DNA from: Mesorhizobium sp. M4B.F.Ca.ET.203.01.1.1
Lineage (GTDB): Bacteria; Pseudomonadota; Alphaproteobacteria; Rhizobiales; Rhizobiaceae
Assembly (NCBI RefSeq): GCF_004791025.1
Contig: NZ_SRUO01000005.1
Span: forward strand, 310,001 to 374,000
DNA length: 64,000 bases
Direction: 5' to 3'
The position numbers and the translations under genes were made by a program. Under the pieces are notes generated by a model that saw only the letters and a list, made by a program, of their open reading frames with translations, was not told the DNA's origin and made no database searches. Below, piece after piece: positions 1-9,465 of this stretch; the stretch's first letter is position 1; every line of letters begins with the position of its first letter.

Positions 1-626
<626 letters not shown>

Positions 627-630
<4 letters not shown>

Positions 631-2081
631 GCGGCGCTCTCCCTGAGCGCCGCGCGAACTTCCTCGTGATCCGAGAAATGCAGTGTCTCGGTGCCGATGG
701 TCTGGCCTTCCTCATGCCCCTTGCCGGCCACGATCAACGTGTCGCCGGCGTGGAGCATGGCCACCGCCTCGTGAATCGCCTTGCGCCGGTCGCCGATCTC
801 GATGGCGCCGGGCGCGGCGGCAAGGATCGCGGCGCGGATCGTTTCGGGCACTTCCGAGCGCGGATTGTCATCGGTGACGATGACGACGTCGGCGAGCCGC
901 GTGGCGATCTCGCCCATGATCGGCCGCTTGCCGCGATCGCGGTCGCCGCCGCAGCCGAACACGACGATGACCCGGCCGGTGGTGAACGGCCTCACCGAGG
1001 CCAGCACGTTTTCCAGCGCATCCGGTTTGTGGGCATAGTCGACATAGACCGGTGCGCCGTTCGCAGTCGTGCCGACGAGGTCGAGCCGACCCGGCGCGCC
1101 CTTCAATTTCTCCAATGCCATCAGGGCTTTGGCGACAAGCGTTCCAGTGGAAATGGCAAGTCCCGCCGAAACCAGCGCGTTGGCGATCTGGAAGTCGCCG
1201 GCCAGCGGCAGGTCGATTTCGTGGAGCACGCTGTCGACCTCGACCTCGGCCCGCTGCCGGTGGCGTTCGTGCTCGACCCGCTTCAGTCTGAGGAAATCGC
1301 CATGGCGGCCGACGGTCAGCACGTCGAGCCCTGCGGCCTTTGCCGCACGGACCGTCGGTTCCGACCATGGATCGTCGGCGAAAATGACGGCCGGCGCGCC
1401 TTTGGGCAGCAGCGTGTCGAACAGGCGCAATTTGGCGCGGTGATAGTCCTCGACCGTCGGATGGTAGTCCATATGGTCGCGGCCGAGATTGGTGAAACCG
1501 CCGGCGGCAAGCCTGACACCGTCGAGCCGGCGCTGGTCGAGGCCGTGGCTGGAAGCCTCCATCGACGCATGGGTGACGCCGGCATCGGCCAATTCCTTGA
1601 GCAGGAGGTGCAGCGCCACCGGATCCGGCGTCGTCAGCGAACCATACTCATTGCGCCCTGGCGCCACGACGCCGGTGGTGCCGATCGAGGCGGCGGCGAG
1701 GCCGGCCTGCTCCCAGATCTGCCGGGTGAAGGCGGCGACCGAGGTCTTGCCGCTGGTGCCGGTCACCGCCACCATCGTTTGAGGTTGCTTGCCGTAGAAG
1801 CGGGCGGCGCTCAGCGCCAATGCCAACCGCGGGTCGTCGACGGAAAAGACCGGAACGGATAGGCCGGAAATGGCGCTTCCCTTGCCCGCCACGATGGCCA
1901 GAGCACCGCGCTTTGCGGCATCAGCGGCGTAGGCAGCGCCGTCGGCCTTGCTGCCGGCGAGCGCGAAAAAGACGACGCCGGTCTTGGCCGTGCGGGAATC
2001 CGAGGAAATCCCGGTGACCTCCAGGTCGGGGGAAGCTGTTCCCTCGACAGGCAGGATACCGGCTAGTTCTTTCAGCTGCAT
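627..2081 (-). CDS. murE: UDP-N-acetylmuramoyl-L-alanyl-D-glutamate--2,6-diaminopimelate ligase
   Basis: Cytoplasmic ligase adding meso-diaminopimelate to UDP-MurNAc-L-Ala-D-Glu. The 484-residue protein has the usual MurE length. It shows the ATP loop TGTSGKTS at residues 107-114, the substrate-binding STTPDP-like stretch (SLTTPDP), and DNPR at 405-408, the motif diagnostic for mDAP rather than lysine specificity. The open frame extends 17 codons further upstream, but the family N-terminus begins at MQLKELAG, so the ATG at 2081 is chosen; its ribosome-binding sequence is weak (GGGAC). It lies 54 bases after ftsI and overlaps murF by ATGA, as part of one cell-wall operon. Confidence 0.95.
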
Positions 2082-2135
2082 CGGGTCCCGTTCATAGCAA
2101 CAAAATAGCGCGCAGTTGCCGGCGCGCCCCAAGAA

Positions 2136-3863
2136 TCACTGATAGGAAACCAGCGTTGCACCATTTTCATGGCTGAAATCTGGCTTCACGCCAAGCATGG
2201 CAGCCGAACGGCGGATAATGTTTCCCGCCATGACGCCCGCATTCGAGGCCGCGGTCGCTCCCATGCCGGGCTTTTCCGGCTTCGGCTCGTCAGCGATCGT
2301 CAGCACGATGTATTGCGGATCGTCCATCGGGAAGGCGGCCACGAAGGCGTTGAAATTCTTCTCCTTGGAGTAGCGGCCGTTGACGACCTTCTCTGCCGTG
2401 CCGGTCTTGCCGCCGACGCGGTAGCCCGGCACCCTGGCGCTCTTGCCCGAGCCCTTCTCGGCATTCAGCGCATAGAGATAGCGCATGCCTTCGACGGTCT
2501 TTTCACTGACCACCTTCTTGGCAACTTCCATCGCCTGCTGCGCCGTGCGCGGCAGGAAAGTTGGTTCGATCAGGAAGCCGCCATTCATCAGCGCGGCGCA
2601 GCCCACCGCCGTCTGCAGCGGCGTCGTCGACACGCCGTGACCGAAAGCGATGGTGATCGAATTGACCTGCTTCCACACTTTGGGCTCGGTCGGCCGCGCC
2701 ACTTCCGGCAGTTCCGTCTGCATCTTCTCGAGCACGCCCAGGCGATGCAGGAATTCGCGGTGTCCCTCGATGCCGACCGCCTCGGCCTCCTTGGCCGAGC
2801 CGATGTTGGAGGAATAGATGAACACCTCCGGCACCGACAGCACGCGGCCCTTGCTGTGGAAGTCGTGGATCGTCTGGCGGCCGATCCTGATCGGGCGCGT
2901 AGCGTCGAACCGGCTTTCCAGCGTCACCTTGCCGGAATCCAGCGCCATGGCGGTGGTGAAGCTCTTGAACGTCGAGCCCATTTCATAGAGGCCGGCCGAC
3001 ATGCGGTTCAACCGGTCCTTGTCCTGGGCATTGTAGGGATTGTTGGGATCGAAATCCGGCACCGAGGCCATCGCCATCACTTCGCCGGTCTTGACGTTGA
3101 GGACGACGGCGCCCGCCGCAATCGCATGGAACCGCTCCATGCCGTTGGCCACCTCGTCGCGCACGACGTTCTGGACGCGCAGGTCGATCGACAGTTGCAC
3201 CGGCTTCAGGTCCCTGGCCACGGCCAGGCCCGACGCCTGCAGGTCGGTCAGACCCTGGTCGTCGATATATTTCTCCATGCCGGAGATGCCCTGATTGTCG
3301 ATGTTGGTGAGACCGACGATGTAGGACGAGGTTTCGCCGCTCGGGTAGAAGCGGCGCTTCTCGGTGCGGAAACCGAAGCCGGGGATGCCGAGCTGCATGA
3401 TGTCGGACTGCTGCTTCGGCGTCAGCTGCCGCTGCAGCCAGACGAAGCCGGCTCCGCTCTTCAGCTTGTGGTAGGTCTGCTCATAGTCGATCTCGGGCAG
3501 CACGGTCGACAGCTTCTCGATCGCCTCATCCGCGTCGACGATGCGGCGTGGTTCGGCAAACAGCGAGGCCGTCTTGATGTCGGTCGCCAGCACCTCGCCG
3601 TTGCGGTCGACGATGTCAGGCCGCGAGGCCGTGACACGGTTCTGCGGCCCGCCCGACATGTCGGGGCTCTGGAAGCCGAGATAGACCAACCTGCCGGCGA
3701 TGGCCGAATAGATGCCGAAGAACACCGCCATCGTCATCACGATGCGGGTCCTGGCCCTGCCGCCGGTCGCCTTGCGGGCGCCCTCGACGACGATCGAGCC
3801 GTCGTCGCCCTGCTTCTTGCGGCGCTTCAGCAGACTTCCGAGCGTCGAGAATTTGGCGATCAT
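2136..3863 (-). CDS. ftsI: Peptidoglycan D,D-transpeptidase FtsI (penicillin-binding protein 3)
   Basis: Septal transpeptidase that cross-links peptidoglycan during division, anchored in the inner membrane with the enzyme domain in the periplasm. The 575 residues contain a basic cytoplasmic N-terminus, one membrane segment at about 41-62, a PBP dimer domain, and the three penicillin-binding motifs: STFK at 297-300 (catalytic serine), SSN at 351-353 and KTG at 486-488. The start overlaps the ftsL stop by ATGA. Length, motifs and position between ftsL and murE make the assignment secure. The C-terminus lacks the PASTA repeats found in some Gram-positive homologues, as expected here. Confidence 0.96.
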   Translation of the reverse strand: MIAKFSTLGSLLKRRKKQGDDGSIVVEGARKATGGRARTRIVMTMAVFFGIYSAIAGRLVYLGFQSPDMSGGPQNRVTASRPDIVDRNGEVLATDIKTASLFAEPRRIVDADEAIEKLSTVLPEIDYEQTYHKLKSGAGFVWLQRQLTPKQQSDIMQLGIPGFGFRTEKRRFYPSGETSSYIVGLTNIDNQGISGMEKYIDDQGLTDLQASGLAVARDLKPVQLSIDLRVQNVVRDEVANGMERFHAIAAGAVVLNVKTGEVMAMASVPDFDPNNPYNAQDKDRLNRMSAGLYEMGSTFKSFTTAMALDSGKVTLESRFDATRPIRIGRQTIHDFHSKGRVLSVPEVFIYSSNIGSAKEAEAVGIEGHREFLHRLGVLEKMQTELPEVARPTEPKVWKQVNSITIAFGHGVSTTPLQTAVGCAALMNGGFLIEPTFLPRTAQQAMEVAKKVVSEKTVEGMRYLYALNAEKGSGKSARVPGYRVGGKTGTAEKVVNGRYSKEKNFNAFVAAFPMDDPQYIVLTIADEPKPEKPGMGATAASNAGVMAGNIIRRSAAMLGVKPDFSHENGATLVSYQ

Positions 3864-4255
3864 TGCACGATGCCTCCGGTCACGACCGGGTCCTTGGCCC
3901 CCTTGGGCCCATTGTCGGAATTGTCGGCCATGCCGCCCAGCCGCTGCGACGAGAGGTCCTCGATGGTGACCGGCTTTGCCGGCAGATCGTCGAGATTGAC
4001 GATCTGGCGCGCATTGACCGGCTCCAGCCCGAGCTGCGACTTGTAGATTTCGGCGAGCTTCTGCAGGCGCGAAGGCTGCGTGAGCAGGCTCCAGTCGGCC
4101 TTGAGCAGGTCGATCGTGTCCTCCTCGTAGCGGATCTGCGCCTCGATCTTCTGCACCGAAGCCAATTGCTCCTCGGCCTCGCGCTTGGTCTTGTAGGTCA
4201 ACGCCGCCGCCGAAACCATGACGGCGATCAGGACTATGTCGCTGGTACGAAACAC
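3860..4255 (-). CDS. ftsL: Cell division protein FtsL
   Basis: Small bitopic division protein that acts with FtsB and FtsQ to activate septal synthesis. The 131-residue product has a short N-terminus, one hydrophobic segment at about 6-21, then a predicted coiled-coil helix (about 25-75, rich in E, K, Q and L) and a disordered Pro/Gly/Asp-rich tail. Sequence conservation of FtsL is low, so the call rests on size, topology and position between rsmH and ftsI. It uses a GTG start preceded by GGGGAGAGG. The rsmH stop is only 4 bases upstream, and the ftsI start overlaps its stop. Confidence 0.88.
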   Translation of the reverse strand: MFRTSDIVLIAVMVSAAALTYKTKREAEEQLASVQKIEAQIRYEEDTIDLLKADWSLLTQPSRLQKLAEIYKSQLGLEPVNARQIVNLDDLPAKPVTIEDLSSQRLGGMADNSDNGPKGAKDPVVTGGIVQ

Positions 4256-4259
4256 GTGC

Positions 4260-5276
4260 TTACCTCTCCCCCGGCCGCTCGACGGCGGGAAGCTTTGGAA
4301 GGCCGAAAATCGAAAAATCGCCAGCGCGCGCCGGCGCCTCGCTGCGGATAGCCGCGCGCAGCCTGGCCGAACGCGCCCTGGGATTGGCGGCGATCTCGGC
4401 CTCGCCAGGCGTCACACCGCCTCCCGACTTCCTGAACGTCGCCGGACGCGCCTGCGCCTCTGGCATATGGCGCGAGCCACTCGCGGCCTCCGCCCGATCG
4501 GCGATGAAACGCTTGACGATGCGGTCCTCCAGGGAATGGAAGGTCACCACGGCGAGCCGGCCGCCCGGCTTCAGCGCGCGCTCGGCCGCGAACAGCGCCT
4601 TGGCCAGTTCGCCTAGCTCGTCATTGACGAAGATGCGCAACGCCTGGAAGACGCGGGTCGCCGGATGGATCTTGTCCTTCGGCGCGCGGCCGATATGCGT
4701 CTCGATCGCGTCGGCCAGATCGAGCGTGCGCTCGAATGGCCGCTTCTCGCGCCGGCTCTCGATCATGCGGGCGATGCGGCCGGCATGGCGCTCCTCGCCG
4801 AGGAAGCCGAAGATGCGGGCAAGGTCGCCCGCCTTGAAGCTGTTGACGACATCGGCGGCGCTGAGGCCCGCCTGCGCCATGCGCATGTCGAGCGGTCCGT
4901 CGGCGCGAAACGAGAAGCCGCGCTCGGCCTGGTCGAGCTGCATGGAGGAGACGCCGATGTCGAGCACCACGCCGTCGGCGCTTTCGACATGCTCATCGAG
5001 CATCGAAAACGGCGCCTGGACAAGAGTCAGGCTGCCGCCTGATTGCTGTTCCAGCGAGCGCCCAGCGGCGATGGCATCGGGATCGCGGTCGATGGCCACG
5101 ACCGAGGCACCGCTTGCCAGGATGGCCCTGGTATAGCCGCCGGCGCCGAAGGTGCCGTCGACGATCAGATCGCCGGCCTTGGGCGACAGCGCCTCCAGCA
5201 CTTCGGCAAGAAGGACCGGAATGTGGCGGGCCGGTCCGCCGACGGCGTTGATATCCTCGCCGTGGCCAGCCATCAT
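4260..5276 (-). CDS. rsmH: 16S rRNA (cytosine(1402)-N(4))-methyltransferase
   Basis: SAM-dependent methyltransferase (formerly MraW) acting on C1402 of 16S rRNA. The 338-residue protein begins with the family-typical [13 protein letters not shown] block, has the SAM-binding [13 protein letters not shown] at 41-53, and contains [15 protein letters not shown] and the [10 protein letters not shown] block characteristic of RsmH. The open frame runs much farther upstream, but that part lies over mraZ in another frame and is not coding here. The ATG at 5276 overlaps the mraZ stop (ATGA); a second ATG follows directly. The C-terminal end shows [10 protein letters not shown], also family-typical. Confidence 0.95.
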   Translation of the reverse strand: MMAGHGEDINAVGGPARHIPVLLAEVLEALSPKAGDLIVDGTFGAGGYTRAILASGASVVAIDRDPDAIAAGRSLEQQSGGSLTLVQAPFSMLDEHVESADGVVLDIGVSSMQLDQAERGFSFRADGPLDMRMAQAGLSAADVVNSFKAGDLARIFGFLGEERHAGRIARMIESRREKRPFERTLDLADAIETHIGRAPKDKIHPATRVFQALRIFVNDELGELAKALFAAERALKPGGRLAVVTFHSLEDRIVKRFIADRAEAASGSRHMPEAQARPATFRKSGGGVTPGEAEIAANPRARSARLRAAIRSEAPARAGDFSIFGLPKLPAVERPGER

Positions 5277-5731
5277 TCCGGTCGCTCCCCAGGCTTCGTC
5301 CCCTGCCGAAGCTGCAACAGCCGGGCGCGCGCCTGCGCCCCATAGGCGGCAAGCCGTCCCGGCTCCCAGATCTGGAAGAAATTGCCGCGGCCGACAAACG
5401 CCGCTTCCGCCGAAATGCCGGTGTGCTCGCGAATGAAATCGGTCATCGTGATGCGCCCGTCCTGATCGAGCTTCAGGAACGTACCATCGCCATGGCAGAA
5501 GAACGACATGTCGTCCGCCGCCTGCAGGAAGGGATCCTCCTGCGCGATGCGCTGCTCGTAGCGGTCGAGCAGGTCGAGACCGCCGACATCCATCGCCGGA
5601 AGATCCAGGCAGCGCAGCGCATAGAACTCCGAATAGCCCCGCTTCTGAACGACGGCGCGGAAATGCGCCGGAACGGAGACCCGTCCCTTCGCATCGATCC
5701 TGCTCACCGTGTTCGACAGAAACCGGTCCAT
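5273..5731 (-). CDS. mraZ: Transcriptional regulator MraZ
   Basis: DNA-binding protein of the AbrB/SpoVT type with two MraZ repeats, first gene of the dcw cluster and its autoregulator in other bacteria. The product is about 152 residues, beginning [21 protein letters not shown]. Both repeats are visible: [13 protein letters not shown] in the N half and [15 protein letters not shown] in the C half. A longer GTG start 30 bases upstream is possible, but the homologous N-terminus begins at this ATG. A phased array of TGGG boxes lies 183-219 bases upstream and fits autoregulation by MraZ. Confidence 0.93.
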   Translation of the reverse strand: MDRFLSNTVSRIDAKGRVSVPAHFRAVVQKRGYSEFYALRCLDLPAMDVGGLDLLDRYEQRIAQEDPFLQAADDMSFFCHGDGTFLKLDQDGRITMTDFIREHTGISAEAAFVGRGNFFQIWEPGRLAAYGAQARARLLQLRQGTKPGERPE

Positions 5732-5913
5732 CACGCGCCACAGCCGCTTCCGCCGCCGCACCCCTTTCCATCATCCCGTCCGCGCCGCCGCAGCGCGTCC
5801 CTTGCCGAAATTCCGCTTCGTTCAACGAGGCGAAAGCTCGCAAACGCGCAGGCCCAGCGGCTGCCCGATTGGCGTACGCTTCACCCTGACACGGAACGAA
5901 GGCTTTGGTATCG

Positions 5914-5950
5914 GAATGGGATATCATGGGGCACTATGGGCGTCAACGGG
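5914..5950. promoter_or_regulatory. mraZ: MraZ box array: four TGGG-type repeats at exact 10-bp spacing
   Basis: On the plus strand ATGGG occurs at 5916-5920, 5926-5930 and 5936-5940, and ACGGG at 5946-5950: four direct repeats with an exact 10-bp period, one helical turn. MraZ of other bacteria binds TGGGN repeats separated by 5 bases, which is this pattern. The array lies in the 416-base gap between mraZ and the divergent PLP-enzyme gene. The match is visible; binding is inferred. Confidence 0.8.
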
Positions 5951-6147
5951 AACGAGCTTCACAAACGCGCTCGCCACAACCAGAAAGAGCAGCCTGACGG
6001 CACGTCTTATCTTTATCGTCTATTAAGCCTAACGAAGCGTTTAGAGGGCTGTGGCCCAAGGGACGCGGCTTGCTGCGGGCCGCGCCCACGCATAGCGTCG
6101 CGCCAATGCTCCGCTGCCTTTGGCAGCCAACAGGAGGTGAATGGTCG

Positions 6148-7263
6148 ATGTCCGAAACGGCGAAGTCACGTGCCGCCGCCCTTGCCCACTTGCGCAGCCG
6201 CGATTTCGCCAAGGGCGATCCGATCCCCTTGCCGCTGACCATGGCCTCGATCTTCCACACACCTGGCGAAGAAGCGGGCTTCGACCAGTATGGCCGCTAC
6301 GACAATCCGACCTGGCGCGCCGTCGAACACGCGCTCGGTCATCTGGAAGACGCGCATTGCCTCGCCTTCCCGTCGGGGATGGGGGCGATCTCGTCGGTGT
6401 TCTTCGCGCTGCTGAAATCGGGCGATCGCGTCCTTCTGCCTGCCGACGGCTATCACGCCACGCGCGCGCTGGCGGAACGCTTCCTGAAGCCGTTCGGCGT
6501 CGCCTGCGACACCAGGCCGACCCCAACCTTCCTCGACGGCGGGTTCGACGGCTACCGGTTGGTCTTCGCCGAAAGCCCGTCGAACCCGCGGCTCGACATT
6601 TGCGACATCGCCGCCGTCGCCAACGCTGTCCACGCGCAAGGCGCCCTCCTCGTCGTCGACAACACGACGATGACGCCCTACGGCCAGCGCCCGCTCGACC
6701 TCGGCGCCGATATCGTCGTCTCCGCCGACACCAAGGCGGTGAACGGCCACTCCGACGTGCTGTTCGGCCACGTCGCGAGCCGCAATCCGGACATCGTCGC
6801 CAAGGTGAGGGACTGGCGCGAGATGGCCGGCGGCATTCCCGGACCGTTCGAAGCATGGCTCGTGCATCGCGGGCTCGAAACGCTGGAGGTGCGCTTCGAC
6901 CGCATGTGCTCTTCAGCGGAAACGATCGCGAAGCGACTCAAAAATCACCATGCGGTGGGCGCCCTGCGCTTTCCAGGCCTGGACGGCGATCCCTCGCACA
7001 ATCTGGCGCGGGCGCAGATGGAGCGCTTCGGCTTCCTCATCTCCTTTGAACTCGCTTCGGAGCAGAAGGCCGAGGAGTTCATCGACAACTGCGCGCTGAT
7101 GCAGTCGGCAACCTCTTTCGGCGGCGTTCACACCTCGGCCGAACGGCGCTCCAAAAGAGGCGACGCCGTGCCGTCCGGCTTCGTGCGCCTGTCCATTGGC
7201 TGCGAGCCGGTGGAAGAGCTTTGGCAAGCGATCGAGGCATCGCTCGACAGACTTGATGGTTGA
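6148..7263 (+). CDS. Cys/Met metabolism PLP-dependent enzyme (cystathionine gamma-lyase/beta-lyase type)
   Basis: PLP enzyme of fold type I, gamma-family, expected to cleave or form cystathionine-like thioethers in the cytoplasm. The 371 residues contain the substrate-entry YGRYDNPTW block, the PLP-phosphate FPSGMGA at 74-80, ESPSNPRLD, the cofactor Asp in VVDNTT, and the Schiff-base lysine in SADTKAVNGHSD (K196). The ATG at 6148 follows AGGAGG with about 10 bases spacing and is preferred over an upstream in-frame ATG. Specificity among cystathionine gamma-lyase, beta-lyase and gamma-synthase cannot be read from motifs. It stands alone between the dcw promoter region and rnpB. Confidence 0.85.
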   Translation: MSETAKSRAAALAHLRSRDFAKGDPIPLPLTMASIFHTPGEEAGFDQYGRYDNPTWRAVEHALGHLEDAHCLAFPSGMGAISSVFFALLKSGDRVLLPADGYHATRALAERFLKPFGVACDTRPTPTFLDGGFDGYRLVFAESPSNPRLDICDIAAVANAVHAQGALLVVDNTTMTPYGQRPLDLGADIVVSADTKAVNGHSDVLFGHVASRNPDIVAKVRDWREMAGGIPGPFEAWLVHRGLETLEVRFDRMCSSAETIAKRLKNHHAVGALRFPGLDGDPSHNLARAQMERFGFLISFELASEQKAEEFIDNCALMQSATSFGGVHTSAERRSKRGDAVPSGFVRLSIGCEPVEELWQAIEASLDRLDG

Positions 7264-7325
7264 ATCAGGGCGTGCGCCGGCAGGCGCAACCCACTGATCT
7301 CAAGGGATTTCACTGCGAAAGAAAT

Positions 7326-7735
7326 TGCCAGCTGGCCTGTAAGCCGGGTTCTGTATGGCCCCCGCGCCTTGCGGCACGGGAACGTGGCGGCCATTCATCT
7401 TGGGCGCATGTTGCCATGCGCCTCACGCAACCTACCCGGGCGGTGGGCCGGAAACAGCCCTCGAGGTTTCCCTCGCACCGCCCCTATTCGGTCTTGCTCC
7501 CGGTGGGGTTTACCTTGCCGCTCCTGTTGCCAGTCGCGCGGTGGGCTCTTACCCCACCCTTTCACCCTTGCCCCGGATCCGGCAGAGCCGAACGCCGTGG
7601 CGGTTTGCTTTCTGTGGCACTTTCCCTGGGGTCGCCCCCGCCGGCCATTAACCGGCACCGTGTCTCCATGGAGCCCGGACTTTCCTCACCCGCAGCCTTT
7701 CGGCTTCGCGGGTGCGGCCGCCCGGCCAGCTGGCA
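7326..7735 (-). ncRNA. rnpB: RNase P RNA (bacterial type A)
   Basis: Catalytic RNA of RNase P, which trims tRNA 5' leaders. Read on the minus strand, the 5' part contains the universally conserved GAGGAAAGTCCGGGCTCC segment, and the 3' part ends with ACAGAACCCGGCTTA. The ends are set by the P1 helix: TGCCAGCTGGCC at the 5' end pairs perfectly over 12 bp with GGCCAGCTGGCA at the 3' end. The length of about 410 bases is normal for alphaproteobacteria. True ends may lie a few bases outside the helix. Confidence 0.95.
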
Positions 7736-7797
7736 CGGCGTATAAAGGGGTTCGCGCCTGAAAACGCAAACGAAAAAGCAGACTTATGCCAGCTTCG

Positions 7798-8511
7798 TCA
7801 GACCGGAGAGCCGAGCGCGGCCATCTGCACCTTGACCTTGCTGCAGTAAGCGGCCGACACCGGGTTCATCCGCGTCGCGGCGTGGCCGGCATTGTATTTC
7901 AGGATCGTGCCGCACGTGGTGCCGCCACCGAGGCCTCGCGCCATGGCAAGGTATTTCATGCCGTACTTGATGTTGGTGTCGGGATTGAACAGGCCCTTGA
8001 CCGAGCCGCTGTAACCCATCATCCGCGCCGTTGCCGGCTTGATCTGCATCAGGCCGATCTCGCCGGCGCTGCCGACGATGTTGGGCCGGTAATTGCTCTC
8101 GATCTTGATGACCGCCTTGGCCAGCGACACCGGCACGCCTTCCGCCGCCGCATAGCGGGCGATGATCGCCGAGTACTGGCCGCCGTCGGCGCTCGCCGCC
8201 GCCGCGGTGGACTCTGCTGCGGTGCTCGGGCGGATCGACGCCGTGGTGGTCAGGTCGATCGTCTTCCTGTTTCGCTGCACACGCCGCTTGGCCGTCGCTT
8301 TCCTGGCTTTCACCGGGGCGACCTTCTGCACCTTCGCGGTGGTCGTCTTTTTTGCTTTCGGGGCCTCTGCGGCTTTCGGCGCGGTTTTGCTGGCTGCGGC
8401 GACAAAGCCGTTGTCGGCCCGCAGGCTCTGGGGTGCGGCATTCGCGGCGCCGATGGCAAAAGTCATTACACCGGCAGCAACGGCTGCCGTCAAGACGGTC
8501 AAATTTTGCAT
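7798..8511 (-). CDS. Secreted lytic transglycosylase, SLT domain with basic linker
   Basis: Periplasmic muramidase that cleaves peptidoglycan to 1,6-anhydro products. The ATG at 8511 follows AGGACC and starts a clear signal peptide (hydrophobic core at about 4-22, cleavage after ANAA near 26). Residues about 41-85 form a Lys/Ala/Pro-rich linker. The SLT (GH23) domain runs from about 112 to the end, with catalytic glutamate E138 in KIESNYRP, then GLMQIKP and the KYNAGH motif. The 237-residue size is small for a transglycosylase. The upstream part of the open frame lacks conserved features. It is read in the same direction as the amidase gene 186 bases upstream. Confidence 0.88.
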   Translation of the reverse strand: MQNLTVLTAAVAAGVMTFAIGAANAAPQSLRADNGFVAAASKTAPKAAEAPKAKKTTTAKVQKVAPVKARKATAKRRVQRNRKTIDLTTTASIRPSTAAESTAAAASADGGQYSAIIARYAAAEGVPVSLAKAVIKIESNYRPNIVGSAGEIGLMQIKPATARMMGYSGSVKGLFNPDTNIKYGMKYLAMARGLGGGTTCGTILKYNAGHAATRMNPVSAAYCSKVKVQMAALGSPV

Positions 8512-8654
8512 GTGGTCCTGTTCTGTTAGAACCGCGCGAAGAACTTCACGCGGCGACACCAAATCAATATCGGAACATCTCGGGAGGTTAGACGTCCGAT
8601 AAATTGCACAGATCGCCTTTGACGACCGATTTGGCGGCAAACAAGGCGGCGCAA

Positions 8655-8669
8655 GTCACTTTAAGTGAC
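8655..8669. repeat. 15-bp perfect inverted repeat upstream of the transglycosylase gene
   Basis: GTCACTT and AAGTGAC are separated by a single T, making a perfect 15-bp palindrome in the 186-base gap between the amidase stop and the transglycosylase start, about 145 bases before the latter. Size and symmetry suit a dimeric regulator site; no regulator is identified. Confidence 0.45.
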
Positions 8670-8697
8670 AGATTGTAATTTAGCGATGCGAGATGGA

Positions 8698-9465
8698 CTA
8701 TGCGGCCGGGATTGCCTTCACGGAAGCAAGCAGCCTTTGCAGCGTCCGGATTGTCGAGCCGTCGGCCACGCCATCGACCAGCCGCGGCCGGAAATGCCGC
8801 TGGAAAGCCTCGACGACGATTTCGGTCTGGCGGTCGAAAGCAGCCGATATCTCCACGCCATAGCCATAGAGCGACAGCATCGACTGCAACGCCTCGACAT
8901 CGCCCCCGATGTCGCCGGCCTTGAGCACCGCGCCCCGCCGAATCGGCGCCGCCGGAACGAGATGGCCGATGCCGGCCGCAAACAGGGTCTTCCAGGGGAA
9001 TTTTTCGCCCGGATCGACCTTGCGACCCGGCGCCACGTCGGAATGGGCGAGCACGCGCTGTGCCGCGATGGCATGGCGTTGCACGACGCCTGCGCACAGG
9101 TCGGTCACCGCATCGATCTGCCGCCTGGGAAAGCCGGGATAGCCGAGCGAATGACCGGGATTGACGATCTCGATGCCGACCGAGCAGGAGTTGATGTCCG
9201 TTCGCCCGAACCATGAACTCCTGCCGGCATGCCAGGCGCGGTCGCTTTCGCGCACCATCTGCACGACGCGGCCGTCCTCATGGACGAGATAGTGGGAAGA
9301 GACCTCGCTGGCCGGATCACACAGCCACGCCTCGGCGCCCGCGCCGGTGGCCATGCCGGTGTAATGCAGCACGATCATATCGGGTCTGGGCGTATCGCGC
9401 CGCGGGCCGAAATTCGGCGATACCCTGACCTCGGCGCTCGGCTGGTCGGGCAGGAAACCGCTCAT
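8698..9465 (-). CDS. N-acetylmuramoyl-L-alanine amidase (AmpD-like) with C-terminal peptidoglycan-binding domain
   Basis: Zinc amidase of the Amidase_2 family that removes the peptide from MurNAc or anhydro-MurNAc. In 255 residues the amidase domain spans about 20-165: VLHYTGM carries the first zinc His, then HYLVHEDG, RAWHAG, the SVGIEIVNPGH block, and HSDVAPGRKVDPG with further zinc/catalytic residues. Residues about 185-250 form a PG_binding_1 domain (GGDVEALQSMLSLYGY). No signal peptide is visible, which fits a cytoplasmic AmpD-type recycling role. The start ATG lies in ATGA with the stop of the upstream TerB-DnaJ gene, so the two are probably co-translated. Confidence 0.88.
   Translation of the reverse strand: MSGFLPDQPSAEVRVSPNFGPRRDTPRPDMIVLHYTGMATGAGAEAWLCDPASEVSSHYLVHEDGRVVQMVRESDRAWHAGRSSWFGRTDINSCSVGIEIVNPGHSLGYPGFPRRQIDAVTDLCAGVVQRHAIAAQRVLAHSDVAPGRKVDPGEKFPWKTLFAAGIGHLVPAAPIRRGAVLKAGDIGGDVEALQSMLSLYGYGVEISAAFDRQTEIVVEAFQRHFRPRLVDGVADGSTIRTLQRLLASVKAIPAA

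Noticed and set aside
5277..5927. N-terminal extension of rsmH reaching upstream through mraZ
   Set aside because: That stretch lies over mraZ in another frame and lacks RsmH similarity; ATG 5276 gives the family N-terminus.
7264..7797. 161- and 130-codon frames over the RNase P RNA
   Set aside because: They read through a structured RNA gene with conserved RNase P sequence and a perfect P1 helix; not coding.
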